From Starkeya sp. ORNL1 (lineage in GTDB: Bacteria; Pseudomonadota; Alphaproteobacteria; Rhizobiales; Xanthobacteraceae): 64,000 bases of DNA. A program made the translations under genes and the position numbers. Positions 1 to 7,324 of this stretch are shown here, piece by piece. The notes beneath the pieces were generated by a model. That model did no database searches. It saw only the letters and a program-made list of their open reading frames with translations, and had not been told where the DNA came from. Position 1 is the first letter of the stretch. Each line of letters begins with the position of its first letter. Where the stretch lies: positions 4,402,001 through 4,466,000 of the forward strand of contig NZ_CP048834.1 in the NCBI RefSeq assembly GCF_012971745.1, given 5' to 3'.

Positions 1-676
1 CGCCGGCATCGAGCCCGGCGAGGGAGGCATCGACCATATCCTCCGCGCTCATCACCCATTCTTTCGGCAGATTCTCGATCGGCATGCCGGCGTTGCTCCA
101 CAAATCGGTCGCGGTAGCTCCCGGCAGCACGGCCTGGACACGCACGCCCTTGTCCGCCAGCTCATGCTGGAGGGACTGGGTGAAGGCGAGCACATAGGCC
201 TTGGTTCCGCCATAGACGCCATTGAGCAGTTCCGGCGCGATGGCGACGATGGAGGCGATGTTGATGATGGTGCCGCCGCCGCGGGCAACGAAGCCGGGCG
301 CCGCGGCATAAGTCAGCCGGGTGAGTGCGCCGACATTCAGCGTGATCATCTCGTCCATCTTGCCGGCATCGGACGCGAGCAGCGGCGTGGTGGCGGCGAA
401 GCCCGCATTGTTGACCAGCAAGGTGATGCTGGCATCGGTGGCGAGCGTGGCTGCGACGCGCTCGAGATCGGCGGCATTGCCGAGATCGGCGCCGATCGTC
501 TCGACCGAGCGGCCGGTCTCGTCCGAGATGCGGCGGGCGAGGGCGTCGAGCCGGTCGCGGCGGCGGGCTACCAGGATGAGATCATAGCCGCGGCGCGCCA
601 GCCGGTCGGCATAGACGGCGCCGATGCCGCTGGAAGCGCCGGTGACGAGGGCGGTACCTTTGGAGAGGGTGGTCAT
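1..676 (-). CDS. SDR family NAD(P)-dependent oxidoreductase, 3' end cut by window
   Basis: Reading down from ATG at 676-674, the protein begins MTTLSKGTALVTGASSGIG, the glycine-rich Rossmann nucleotide-binding motif of short-chain dehydrogenases. An NNAG motif follows, then an active-site YGGTK (YxxxK) preceded by a conserved serine region (IINIASIVA). About 225 codons are visible and the frame is still open at base 1, so the C-terminal part, including the substrate loop, lies outside the window. The family reduces or oxidises small carbonyl or alcohol substrates in the cytosol; the substrate cannot be told from this sequence. It diverges from the GlxA-type regulator at 806, which is a likely controller. 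Confidence 0.9.
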   Translation of the reverse strand, partial: MTTLSKGTALVTGASSGIGAVYADRLARRGYDLILVARRRDRLDALARRISDETGRSVETIGADLGNAADLERVAATLATDASITLLVNNAGFAATTPLLASDAGKMDEMITLNVGALTRLTYAAAPGFVARGGGTIINIASIVAIAPELLNGVYGGTKAYVLAFTQSLQHELADKGVRVQAVLPGATATDLWSNAGMPIENLPKEWVMSAEDMVDASLAGLDAG

Positions 677-749
677 TGGGTAAGTCCTTTGCTCTGCCGG
701 CGATGGCCGGCTCCATGGGCAAAGGGTTTACATCCGCTGCCTCCTGTCT

Positions 750-783
750 CATATGTCGTATATACCTCGTTTCAGGACATATG
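750..783. promoter_or_regulatory. Perfect 8-bp dyad in the SDR/GlxA divergent intergenic region
   Basis: CATATGTC at 750-757 is the exact reverse complement of GACATATG at 776-783, with an 18-bp AT-rich spacer. It lies in the 129-bp gap between the two divergent start codons. The position suggests an operator for the AraC-type regulator, but AraC proteins often bind direct repeats, so this is inference. Confidence 0.4.
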
Positions 784-805
784 CGTCCGCCACAGGAGCC
801 CGCCC

Positions 806-1762
806 ATGCAACGCATCGGCTTCATCGCGTTCCCCGACTTCCAGGTGATGACCTTCGCTGCGGTTTCGGTGTTCGAGATCGCCAACGTCACCGGCAACGC
901 CCCACTTTATGATCTGCATTTCCTGTCGGAGCATGGTGGGTCGGTGCGCACCTCCCTCGGGCTGACGATGGACACCGAACCCTTCGGCGATGCGCCGTTC
1001 GACACGCTGATCGCGGGCGGCGGGCTCGAGCCGGTGGAATCGACACCGGGCCTGATCGAATATGTACGCGCGGCGCCCACGATCGCGCGGCGCGTCGCCG
1101 CGATCTGCACCGGCGCTTTCGTCCTCGCGGAAGCCGGGCTGCTGGACGGCCGGCGCGCGACCACGCACTGGGGCTTCGCGCGCCAGCTTCAGGCGCAGTT
1201 TCCCAAGGTCAGGGTCGAGGAGGACCGCATCTTCATCATTGACGGGCCGATATGGACCTCGGCCGGCATGACGGCCGGCATCGATCTCGCACTGGCGATG
1301 GTGGAGAAGGACCATGGCGCCGCGCTTGCCCGAAGCGTCGCTCGCAAGCTCGTGGTCTATCATCGCCGGGCCGGCGGCCAGTCGCAATTCTCCGCGCTGC
1401 TGGAGCTGGAACCGAAGTCGGACCGCATCCAGGTGGCGCTGGACTATGCGAAGCGGAACCTGCACACCGCGCTTTCGGTCGAGCAGCTTGCCGAGGCGGC
1501 GCATCTCAGCCCGCGCCAGTTCAGCCGCGCCTTCCGTTCGGAGACCGGGCAGTCACCGGCGAAAGCGGTGGAGCATTTGCGGGTCGAAGCGGCGCGGCTG
1601 ATGATGGAGAGCAGCCGACATCCGATCGATGTGGTGGCCAGCGAGACCGGTTTTGCCGATCGCGAGCGCATGCGCCGCGCGTTTCTCCGCGCCTTCGGTC
1701 AGCCGCCGCAGGCGATCCGCCGCAACGCGCAAATCGAAGGCGTGCCGCTTCTCACCACCTGA
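806..1762 (+). CDS. GlxA family transcriptional regulator (DJ-1/PfpI-like domain plus AraC HTH)
   Basis: The 318-residue protein has an N-terminal DJ-1/PfpI-like amidotransferase fold (about residues 1-170, including the ICTGAFVLAEAGLLDGR nucleophile-elbow region) and a C-terminal AraC/XylS double helix-turn-helix (about 215-310). The HTH region carries LAEAAHLSPRQFSRAF and the second-helix signature GFADRERMRRAF. The ATG at 806 is preceded by AGGAG at 794-798, so the longer in-frame extension upstream is unlikely. GlxA-type regulators sense small molecules through the N-terminal domain and usually activate nearby catabolic genes. The divergent SDR gene is the obvious candidate target. The 3' end overlaps the convergent NrsF gene by 11 bp. 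Confidence 0.9.
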   Translation: MQRIGFIAFPDFQVMTFAAVSVFEIANVTGNAPLYDLHFLSEHGGSVRTSLGLTMDTEPFGDAPFDTLIAGGGLEPVESTPGLIEYVRAAPTIARRVAAICTGAFVLAEAGLLDGRRATTHWGFARQLQAQFPKVRVEEDRIFIIDGPIWTSAGMTAGIDLALAMVEKDHGAALARSVARKLVVYHRRAGGQSQFSALLELEPKSDRIQVALDYAKRNLHTALSVEQLAEAAHLSPRQFSRAFRSETGQSPAKAVEHLRVEAARLMMESSRHPIDVVASETGFADRERMRRAFLRAFGQPPQAIRRNAQIEGVPLLTT

Positions 1763-2387
1763 GCACGCGATTCCCCACGAGATAGCCGACCAGCGTGACG
1801 AAGCCGATCGCGATCGGATACCAGGTGGCGACGAACAGCGGGCTGTCGTCGGTGCAATTGGCGGCATAGAAGGTCGCGGCGATGCCGCTCGCCGCCAGCC
1901 CGGCCACCGCGCCGGCAACGCCCGGACGGGTCGGCGCACCCTGCCGCAGCGCCAGCAGCAGCAGCGCGAGCGGGCCGATCGCCAGCATCGGGATCAGCGT
2001 GAGGCAGAAGCGCACATGGGTGCCGACGAGGCGCGTACCCCAGGTCTCCGCCGGCATGACCATGAGTTCGGCGACGACGGCGATGGCGAGCAGCGCCGGT
2101 GCCAGGATCAGTGCCCAGCGCCAGCCGCCGGTCGGCGCCCCGGGCTGTGCCAGCCGCAGGATCAGGCCGGTCGCGGTCGTGGCCAGGATCACGGTGAGAA
2201 CGAACTTGAAGAGGAAGCGCACCGTCCCGGCCGCATCCATGAAATCCGGCCGCGGTCCCATCAGGGCAAAGAACAGCAACGCCGCCACCAGCGCGCCGCC
2301 GGCGACGGCGAGCATCAGCGTCCGACCAAAGCGCCAGCGCACCGGGGCGTCCTGGGAGAGGGCATTGATGAGGTCGTCGGTCTTCAC
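1752..2387 (-). CDS. nrsF: NrsF-type anti-sigma factor (DUF1109 membrane protein)
   Basis: This 211-residue protein has a short cytosolic N-terminus (MKTDDLINALSQ) followed by six evenly spaced hydrophobic segments. That is the layout of the DUF1109/NrsF family, membrane anti-sigma factors that hold a partner ECF sigma factor at the inner membrane. The start codon overlaps the sigma gene's stop by 4 bp (ATGA arrangement), indicating translational coupling and near-stoichiometric synthesis. In Caulobacter the NrsF/SigF pair responds to metal and oxidant stress and controls bufferin operons; the bufferin operon next door makes the same role likely here. Two cytoplasm- or periplasm-facing cysteines (FCL, NCT) are visible and could be metal sensors, which is inference. 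Confidence 0.88.
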   Translation of the reverse strand: MKTDDLINALSQDAPVRWRFGRTLMLAVAGGALVAALLFFALMGPRPDFMDAAGTVRFLFKFVLTVILATTATGLILRLAQPGAPTGGWRWALILAPALLAIAVVAELMVMPAETWGTRLVGTHVRFCLTLIPMLAIGPLALLLLALRQGAPTRPGVAGAVAGLAASGIAATFYAANCTDDSPLFVATWYPIAIGFVTLVGYLVGNRVLRW

Positions 2388-2929
2388 GGCACTTCACTCC
2401 GGTACAGCGCGGCCAGGGTCTTGAGCGCGCGGTGCAGTGCGACGCGCACCGCGCCCTCGCTCATGCCCAGCTTCAGGGCGGTGTCGCGGATGCTGGCACC
2501 GGCGAGCGAGACGGCGCGCACGATGCTCTGCTGCGGCTCCCTCAATTGCATCACCAGGCGCTCGACGTCGATATGATCGAGGCCGTCGCCGTGATCCTCG
2601 GCCTCCAGCGTCTCCATCACGTCGTCGATCGGCACGTGGATGGTGCGTCCGCGGCGGCGCAGGCTGTCGATCAGCTTGTTGCGCACGATGGCCGAGATCC
2701 ATGGCCCGATCGGGCGCGCGGCATCCCAGCTGCCGCGCTTCACATGGATGGTCAGCAGCGCCTCCTGCACCAGATCCTCCGCATCGCTGCGCGGCATGCC
2801 CATCTGCTCGCAGCGCCGCCGCGCCATGGCGCGCAGATGCGGGGTCAGCGCCTGCAGGAAATGCCGATAGGCGTCGGCGTCGCCCGCGATCGCCGCACGC
2901 ATCCACGAGGCCCATTCGTCTTCGCGCAT
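2384..2929 (-). CDS. ECF RNA polymerase sigma factor (SigF-like, partner of NrsF)
   Basis: The 181-residue protein has sigma region 2 (about residues 20-90, with DAEDLVQEALL and the region 2.4 stretch GPWISAIVRNKLIDSLRRR) and sigma region 4 with an HTH near the C-terminus (MSEGAVRVALHRALKTLA). Regions 1 and 3 are absent, as in ECF factors. A GTG at 2941 could add four residues. However, the mapped promoter would put the transcript start near 2949, leaving only about 8 nt of leader for that GTG, so ATG at 2929 is preferred. It is co-transcribed with nrsF and diverges from the bufferin operon. Identical promoter elements in front of both units imply that it activates its own gene and the operon. 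Confidence 0.92.
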   Translation of the reverse strand: MREDEWASWMRAAIAGDADAYRHFLQALTPHLRAMARRRCEQMGMPRSDAEDLVQEALLTIHVKRGSWDAARPIGPWISAIVRNKLIDSLRRRGRTIHVPIDDVMETLEAEDHGDGLDHIDVERLVMQLREPQQSIVRAVSLAGASIRDTALKLGMSEGAVRVALHRALKTLAALYRSEVP

Positions 2930-2955
2930 CGAAGCTTTCACGCGACGTATCTCAC

Positions 2956-2981
2956 TACGCGAGCGTACCTCGCTTTGTTAC
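2956..2981 (-). promoter_or_regulatory. ECF-type promoter of the sigma/nrsF unit
   Basis: On the minus strand GTAACA (2981-2976), a 16-nt spacer and CGTA (2959-2956) form a -35/-10 pair of the type used by ECF sigma factors. The hexamer, spacer length and tetramer are identical to those of the promoter on the opposite strand at 3039-3064. Confidence 0.8.
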
Positions 2982-3038
2982 ACACGTTTCGAGAAAATAT
3001 TCGTGTGCATCGCGACGACGAATTTTTCCCCTGCCTGC

Positions 3039-3064
3039 GTAACACGACCCGACCTCGTTCCGTA
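3039..3064 (+). promoter_or_regulatory. ECF-type promoter of the bufferin operon
   Basis: GTAACA at 3039-3044, a 16-nt spacer and CGTA at 3061-3064 match the element driving the sigma gene exactly. The predicted transcript start near 3070 gives a leader of about 45 nt before the bufA1 ATG, which has GAGGA at 3104-3108 as ribosome binding site. Confidence 0.8.
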
Positions 3065-3115
3065 GAGCCCCATGCCAGCCACTTCCGGCTTGCTCTTCTT
3101 AACGAGGATTTCCCG

Positions 3116-3391
3116 ATGAACAATCGCATGCTCACCATCGCGCTTGCGGGCTCGCTGGCCTCCGCCATTGCCGCAGTGGCGGTTCCGGCTTCGGCGCAGG
3201 ATGCCGGCAAGGAGAAATGCTACGGCGTCGCCATGAAGGGACAGAATGACTGCGCCGCCGGCAACCATGATTGCGCCGGCCATTCGAAGGCCGATTACGA
3301 CAAGGGGTCCTTCAAGCTGGTACCGACCGGCACCTGCATGACCATCAAGACGCCGCACGGCATGGGCTCGCTGAAGCCCGGCAAGGCCTGA
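3116..3391 (+). CDS. bufA1: BufA1-type bufferin (DUF2282 periplasmic metallophore), copy 1
   Basis: This 91-residue precursor has a signal peptide (about residues 1-27, ending ASAQ) and a short mature part with four cysteines in the DUF2282 pattern: [16 protein letters not shown], then DCAGH, then GTCMT. Bufferins are ribosomally made, post-translationally modified peptides that sequester copper or gold in the periplasm. Family knowledge says BufB and BufC convert core cysteines to thiooxazole-type heterocycles. The modification enzymes lie just downstream. It is the first gene after an ECF promoter. A very similar second copy follows 40 bp later. Confidence 0.92.
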   Translation: MNNRMLTIALAGSLASAIAAVAVPASAQDAGKEKCYGVAMKGQNDCAAGNHDCAGHSKADYDKGSFKLVPTGTCMTIKTPHGMGSLKPGKA

Positions 3392-3431
3392 GCGCCCGCG
3401 CATCGCCTCGCATCCTGTTCAGGAGCTCACC

Positions 3432-3713
3432 ATGAACACATTCACCACTGCCGCGCTGGCCGCTTCCGTGGCCGCCGCGCTCACCGTCGCCGCCGCTCCG
3501 GCCTCTGCCCAGGAGCCGGCTAAGGAGAAATGCTACGGCATTGCGATGAAGGGGCAGAATGACTGCGCCGCCGGCCCCGGCACCACCTGCGCCGGCACCT
3601 CCAGGGTCGACTACCAGAAGAACGCCTGGAAGCTGGTCCCGGCCGGCACCTGCGTCTCCATCAAGACCCCGAACGGCATCGGCTCGCTCACGCAGGGGCC
3701 GGCGCCGACCTGA
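3432..3713 (+). CDS. bufA1: BufA1-type bufferin (DUF2282 periplasmic metallophore), copy 2
   Basis: This 93-residue paralogue of the preceding gene has a signal peptide (cleavage near ASAQ, residue 27) and the same four-cysteine scaffold ([26 protein letters not shown]). The regions around the first two cysteines are almost identical to copy 1. The linker between cysteines 2 and 3 (PGTT instead of NHD) and the C-terminal tail differ, and copy 2 lacks the histidines of copy 1. That suggests duplication with divergence of metal preference (inference). The start has AGGAG at 3421-3425. A GC-rich hairpin follows the gene. Confidence 0.92.
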   Translation: MNTFTTAALAASVAAALTVAAAPASAQEPAKEKCYGIAMKGQNDCAAGPGTTCAGTSRVDYQKNAWKLVPAGTCVSIKTPNGIGSLTQGPAPT

Positions 3714-3734
3714 TCGCGGACGCTACCCGACTGC

Positions 3735-3761
3735 GCGGCGCGGCGGGAGACGTCGCGCCGC
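3735..3761 (+). terminator. GC-rich hairpin between bufA1 copy 2 and bufB
   Basis: GCGGCGCG at 3735-3742 pairs perfectly with CGCGCCGC at 3754-3761 across an 11-nt loop. There is no U-tract, so it is more likely a leaky attenuator or a 3' stabiliser that favours peptide mRNA over the downstream enzyme genes than a full terminator. Confidence 0.45.
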
Positions 3762-3800
3762 CTCCTTCCGTATCTGGAATAGCTTCAGGCGAGGCAGACC

Positions 3801-4658
3801 ATGACCCCCTCACAGCTTCCTCCCCGCGCCGGCGTCGGTTTCAAGCCGGAGCATTTCGCCGCCATCAACGGCGCGCCACAGCCCATCGGATTCTTCGAGG
3901 TCCATGCCGAGAATTACATGGGCGCCGGCGGACCGCCGCATGCCCAGCTTGGCCGGCTGCGCGAAGACTATGCGCTCTCGGTCCATGGTGTCGGCCTTTC
4001 CATCGGCTCGATGCAGCCGCTCGACCGCGATCATCTCGCCCGCCTGAAGGCGGTGTGCGATCGCTACCAGCCGGAAAGCTTCTCCGAGCATCTCGCCTGG
4101 TCGAGCCACGACACCGTCTTCCTCAATGACCTGCTGCCGCTGCCCTATACCGAGGAGACGCTGGCGCGGGTGGCCGAGCATGTCGACGAGGTGCAGCATT
4201 TCCTCGGCCGGCAGATGCTGCTGGAGAACCCGGCGACCTATGTGCTGTTCGAGCAGAGCACGATTGCCGAGACCGTCTTTCTCGCCGAGGTGGCGAAGCG
4301 CACCGGCTGCGGCCTGCTGCTCGACGTCAATAATGTCTTCGTCGCCGCCACCAATCACCGGCTCGATCCGCGCGCCTATCTCGCGGACTTCCCGCTGCAT
4401 CTGGTGCGGGAGATCCATCTCAGCGGCCATTCCGAGACGGTGGATGATGCCGGCGCGCCGCTGCTGATCGATTCCCACGATACGCCAGTGACCGATCCGG
4501 TCTGGGCGCTCTATGACGCGGTGCTGGCGCGGACCGGCTCGATCGCCAGCCTGGTCGAATGGGACAATGACGTGCCGGAATGGCCGGTGCTGCGCGCCGA
4601 GGTGCTGGCGGCGCAGGCGGCCCTCGACCGCGCGGCGCGGCTCGGCAAGGCGGCGTGA
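3801..4658 (+). CDS. bufB: BufB, MNIO-family (DUF692) multinuclear iron peptide-modifying enzyme
   Basis: The 285-residue TIM-barrel protein of the DUF692/MNIO family opens with GVGFKPEHF and shows the metal-ligand motifs of the family: [42 protein letters not shown] and [16 protein letters not shown] enzymes use two or three iron ions and oxygen to oxidise cysteine residues in peptide substrates; the two BufA peptides upstream are the expected substrates. The length is normal for the family. It sits 9 bp before bufC, which supplies the peptide-recognition partner, and probably acts in the cytosol before the peptides are exported. Confidence 0.93.
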   Translation: MTPSQLPPRAGVGFKPEHFAAINGAPQPIGFFEVHAENYMGAGGPPHAQLGRLREDYALSVHGVGLSIGSMQPLDRDHLARLKAVCDRYQPESFSEHLAWSSHDTVFLNDLLPLPYTEETLARVAEHVDEVQHFLGRQMLLENPATYVLFEQSTIAETVFLAEVAKRTGCGLLLDVNNVFVAATNHRLDPRAYLADFPLHLVREIHLSGHSETVDDAGAPLLIDSHDTPVTDPVWALYDAVLARTGSIASLVEWDNDVPEWPVLRAEVLAAQAALDRAARLGKAA

Positions 4659-4667
4659 GGGCGGGCC

Positions 4668-5420
4668 ATGTCGTTCGCCACGCAAAGCCGCTTCGCCGGT
4701 GCCCTGCACGAGGCCGACGGCGTTCCCGAGGGTATTACCTCATGGAACGGCCCGCGGCCGGAACGGCGTTTCGAGGTCTATCGCAACAATGTCGCCTACG
4801 GGCTCGGCCGCGCGCTTGCGGCGCGCTTCCCGGTGGCAGAAAAATTGGTCGGCGAGGAGTTCTTTGCCGGCATGGCGCGCGCCTTCATCGCCGCGCATCC
4901 GCCGCGCACGCCGCTGCTGCTGTTCTATGGCGATGAATTCGCCGATTTCGTCGCCGGCTTCGCGCCGGCGGCGGAGCTGCCTTATCTGCCGGACGTGATC
5001 CGGCTGGAGGCGGCGCGCGGGCACGCCTATCACGCCGCCGACGTGGCGCCGCTCGCGCCCTCCGCGCTTGCTGGCGTGTCGCAAGAGCGCCTGTTCGACC
5101 TCGTCTTCGAACCACACCCCTCTTTGAGCGTGCTGCGCTCGGTCCATCCGGTGGTCACCATCTGGGCGATGAATGCCGGGGAGATGCCGCTGGCGCCGCT
5201 CGACGCCTGGACCGGCGAGGACGCGCTCATCATCCGTCCGGCGCTTCACGTGCTGGTGCGGCGACTGCCGCCGGGCGGCGCGGCGTTCCTTCGGGCGCTC
5301 GCTGGTGGCGCCGCGCTGGGGGCCGCCGCCGAGGTGGCGTTTGCCGACGATCCGCAGTTCGACCTGACGGCAAACCTGACCGGCGCCTTCGAGGCCGGCG
5401 TCTTCGCCGCCTTCCGCTAG
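4668..5420 (+). CDS. bufC: BufC, DUF2063-type partner protein of the bufferin maturase
   Basis: This 250-residue protein has the HvfC/BufC (DUF2063) N-terminal domain, recognisable from FEVYRNNVAYGLGRALAARF and the following PPRTPLLLFYG and DVIRLEAARGHAYHA segments. Its C-terminal half is less conserved. Proteins of this family partner MNIO enzymes and are thought to bind the precursor peptide and present it for modification. Annotation pipelines often call them putative DNA-binding proteins, for which I see no support. Tight spacing to bufB (9 bp) supports co-translation. Confidence 0.85.
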   Translation: MSFATQSRFAGALHEADGVPEGITSWNGPRPERRFEVYRNNVAYGLGRALAARFPVAEKLVGEEFFAGMARAFIAAHPPRTPLLLFYGDEFADFVAGFAPAAELPYLPDVIRLEAARGHAYHAADVAPLAPSALAGVSQERLFDLVFEPHPSLSVLRSVHPVVTIWAMNAGEMPLAPLDAWTGEDALIIRPALHVLVRRLPPGGAAFLRALAGGAALGAAAEVAFADDPQFDLTANLTGAFEAGVFAAFR

Positions 5421-5441
5421 ATCCAGGACGGGAGAGAAGCC

Positions 5442-5918
5442 ATGTCCGACGCTCACACCATGACGATCACGCCCGGCATTGCGGAGACGCGGCGGCAGCC
5501 GGCGGTCATCGGCCTCCTCAGCCGCATCCCCTACGACCTGACGGCCCTGGTCGCGCGCCTGTCGATGGCGGCAGTGTTCTGGCAGTCCGGCCAGACCAAG
5601 GTCGAGGGCTGGCATGTCTCGGAGAACGCCATCTATCTGTTCCAGAACGAGTATCGCCTGCCGCTAATCGATCCGGTGATCGCCGCGCATCTCGCCGCCT
5701 TTGCCGAGCATTTCTTCCCGGTGCTGCTGGTGCTCGGGCTTGCCACCCGCTTCGGCGCGTTGGCGCTGCTCGGCATGACGCTGGTGATCGAGATCTTCGT
5801 CTATCCCGATGCGTGGCCGATCCACGGCACCTGGGCGACATGCTTCCTGATACTGATCGCGCAGGGTCCGGGGCGCGTCGCGCTCGACCACCTCATTGCG
5901 CGCCGCTTCAACAGGTGA
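5442..5918 (+). CDS. DoxX family membrane protein
   Basis: The 158-residue protein has four predicted membrane helices (starting near 33, 75, 95 and 125) and DoxX features such as the first-helix LSMAAVFWQSGQTKVEGW and FPVLLVLGLATRFGALALLG. DoxX proteins are often the last gene of bufferin and related MNIO operons. Their role is unclear; redox or thiol homeostasis at the membrane has been suggested. It starts 21 bp after bufC with GGGAGAGAAG upstream, so it belongs to the same transcription unit. Confidence 0.85.
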   Translation: MSDAHTMTITPGIAETRRQPAVIGLLSRIPYDLTALVARLSMAAVFWQSGQTKVEGWHVSENAIYLFQNEYRLPLIDPVIAAHLAAFAEHFFPVLLVLGLATRFGALALLGMTLVIEIFVYPDAWPIHGTWATCFLILIAQGPGRVALDHLIARRFNR

Positions 5919-6024
5919 CGGTCCCCCGCTGGACAAAACACGCCGAACGGCGAAGGTCTGGGTGGACCGGATTCGCAAGCTTCACGAAGCGGCTCCGGTG
6001 ATTGGCAAGCTTCGCAGGCGTGAA

Positions 6025-7248
6025 ATGACGACGACAGGACTGAAGGCGCTCAGCGGCATCCGCGTGCTCGATCTCTCGCGTGTGCTGGCCGGGCCGTGGG
6101 CGACGCAGACGCTCGGCGATCTCGGCGCCCAGATCATCAAGGTCGAACGGCCCGGTGCCGGCGACGATACCCGCGGCTGGGGTCCGCCCTGGCTCGCCGA
6201 CGCGGAGGGCAAGCCTACCGCTGAGAGCGCTTATTTCCTCTCTGCCAACCGCAACAAGAAATCCGTCACCATCGACATCGCTCGCCCCGAGGGGCAGGCG
6301 CTGGTGCGCCGCCTCGCCGAGCTGAGCGATGTGGTGGTGGAGAACTTCAAGGTCGGCGGCCTCAAGGCCTATGGGCTCGATTATGCCGGCCTCCATGCGA
6401 TCAATCCGCGGCTGATCTATTGCTCCATCACCGGCTTCGGCCAGACCGGCCCGGAAGCCGGACGCGCCGGCTATGATTTCATGATCCAGGGCATGTCGGG
6501 CCTGATGTCGATCACCGGCGCACTCGGCGGCGAGCCGCAGAAAGTCGGCGTCGCGCTGGTCGACGTGCTGACCGGGCTGAACGCCACAATCGCCATCCTC
6601 GCCGCCCTGCAGCAGCGCCACGCCACCGGCCGCGGCCAGCATATCGACCTCGCGCTGTTCGAGGTGGCGGTGGCGAGCCTCGCCAATCAGGCGCTCAACC
6701 AGCTGGTCTCCGAGCGCGTGCCCCAGCGGCTCGGCAATGCGCACCCGAACATCGTGCCTTACCAGGCGTTCGAGACCGCCGACGGCCATCTCATCCTCGC
6801 CGTCGGCAATGACACCCAGTTCGCCCGCTTCTGCCGCGTCGCCGGATTGCCGGACGTAGCGGCGGATGCGCGCTTCACCACAAATGCCGGCCGCGTGGCG
6901 ACCCGCGAGGCGCTGATCCCGCTCATCGCGGCGGCCATGCGGGCGCGGACGACGCGCGACTGGATCGCGGCGCTGGAGAAGGAAGGCATTCCGTGCGGCC
7001 CGATCAACACCATCGAGCAGGCCTTCGCCGAGCCGCAGGCATTGGCGCGGGGCCTCGCCCTCGCCCTGCCGCATGCCAGCGGGGTGGTGGCACCGGGGGT
7101 GCGCAGTCCGCTCAGGCTCGCCGACAGCCCGATGGACGATGCTGCGGCGCCGCCGCGGCTCGGCCAGCATACCGAGGAGGTGCTGGCCGATGTGCTCGGC
7201 CTCACCGAGGCCGAGATCGCGGCGCTGCGGCAAGGCGGTATGATTTGA
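6025..7248 (+). CDS. CaiB/BaiF family (class III) CoA-transferase
   Basis: The 407-residue protein starts MTTTGLKALSGIRVLDLSRV; the ATG at 6025 matches where homologues begin, so in-frame upstream codons are ignored. Family motifs include LAGPWATQTLGDLGAQIIKVE, the SANRNKKSV stretch, and the catalytic aspartate in AGYDFMIQGMSG (Asp151). Class III transferases move CoA between carboxylic acids through an enzyme-bound mixed anhydride. The C-terminal RLGQHTEEVLADVLG stretch is also typical. The substrate is not predictable. No operon partner is apparent; about 100 bp separate it from the DoxX gene and 76 bp from the next gene. Confidence 0.92.
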   Translation: MTTTGLKALSGIRVLDLSRVLAGPWATQTLGDLGAQIIKVERPGAGDDTRGWGPPWLADAEGKPTAESAYFLSANRNKKSVTIDIARPEGQALVRRLAELSDVVVENFKVGGLKAYGLDYAGLHAINPRLIYCSITGFGQTGPEAGRAGYDFMIQGMSGLMSITGALGGEPQKVGVALVDVLTGLNATIAILAALQQRHATGRGQHIDLALFEVAVASLANQALNQLVSERVPQRLGNAHPNIVPYQAFETADGHLILAVGNDTQFARFCRVAGLPDVAADARFTTNAGRVATREALIPLIAAAMRARTTRDWIAALEKEGIPCGPINTIEQAFAEPQALARGLALALPHASGVVAPGVRSPLRLADSPMDDAAAPPRLGQHTEEVLADVLGLTEAEIAALRQGGMI

Positions 7249-7324
7249 CCGCCGTCGCCCGCGCATTGGCAATCATCGGCGCCCGTGCTTTTAAGACCTA
7301 CGCACAACCCGCCCGAGATCCGCC

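Noticed and set aside
164..805. Upstream extension of the GlxA-type regulator to 532 residues
   Set aside because: It would be antisense to the SDR gene; ATG 806 has a good AGGAG and matches family length.
4668..5420. BufC as a DNA-binding regulator
   Set aside because: Though DUF2063 proteins are sometimes labelled as DNA-binding, I see no HTH and the operon context fits a peptide-modification partner.
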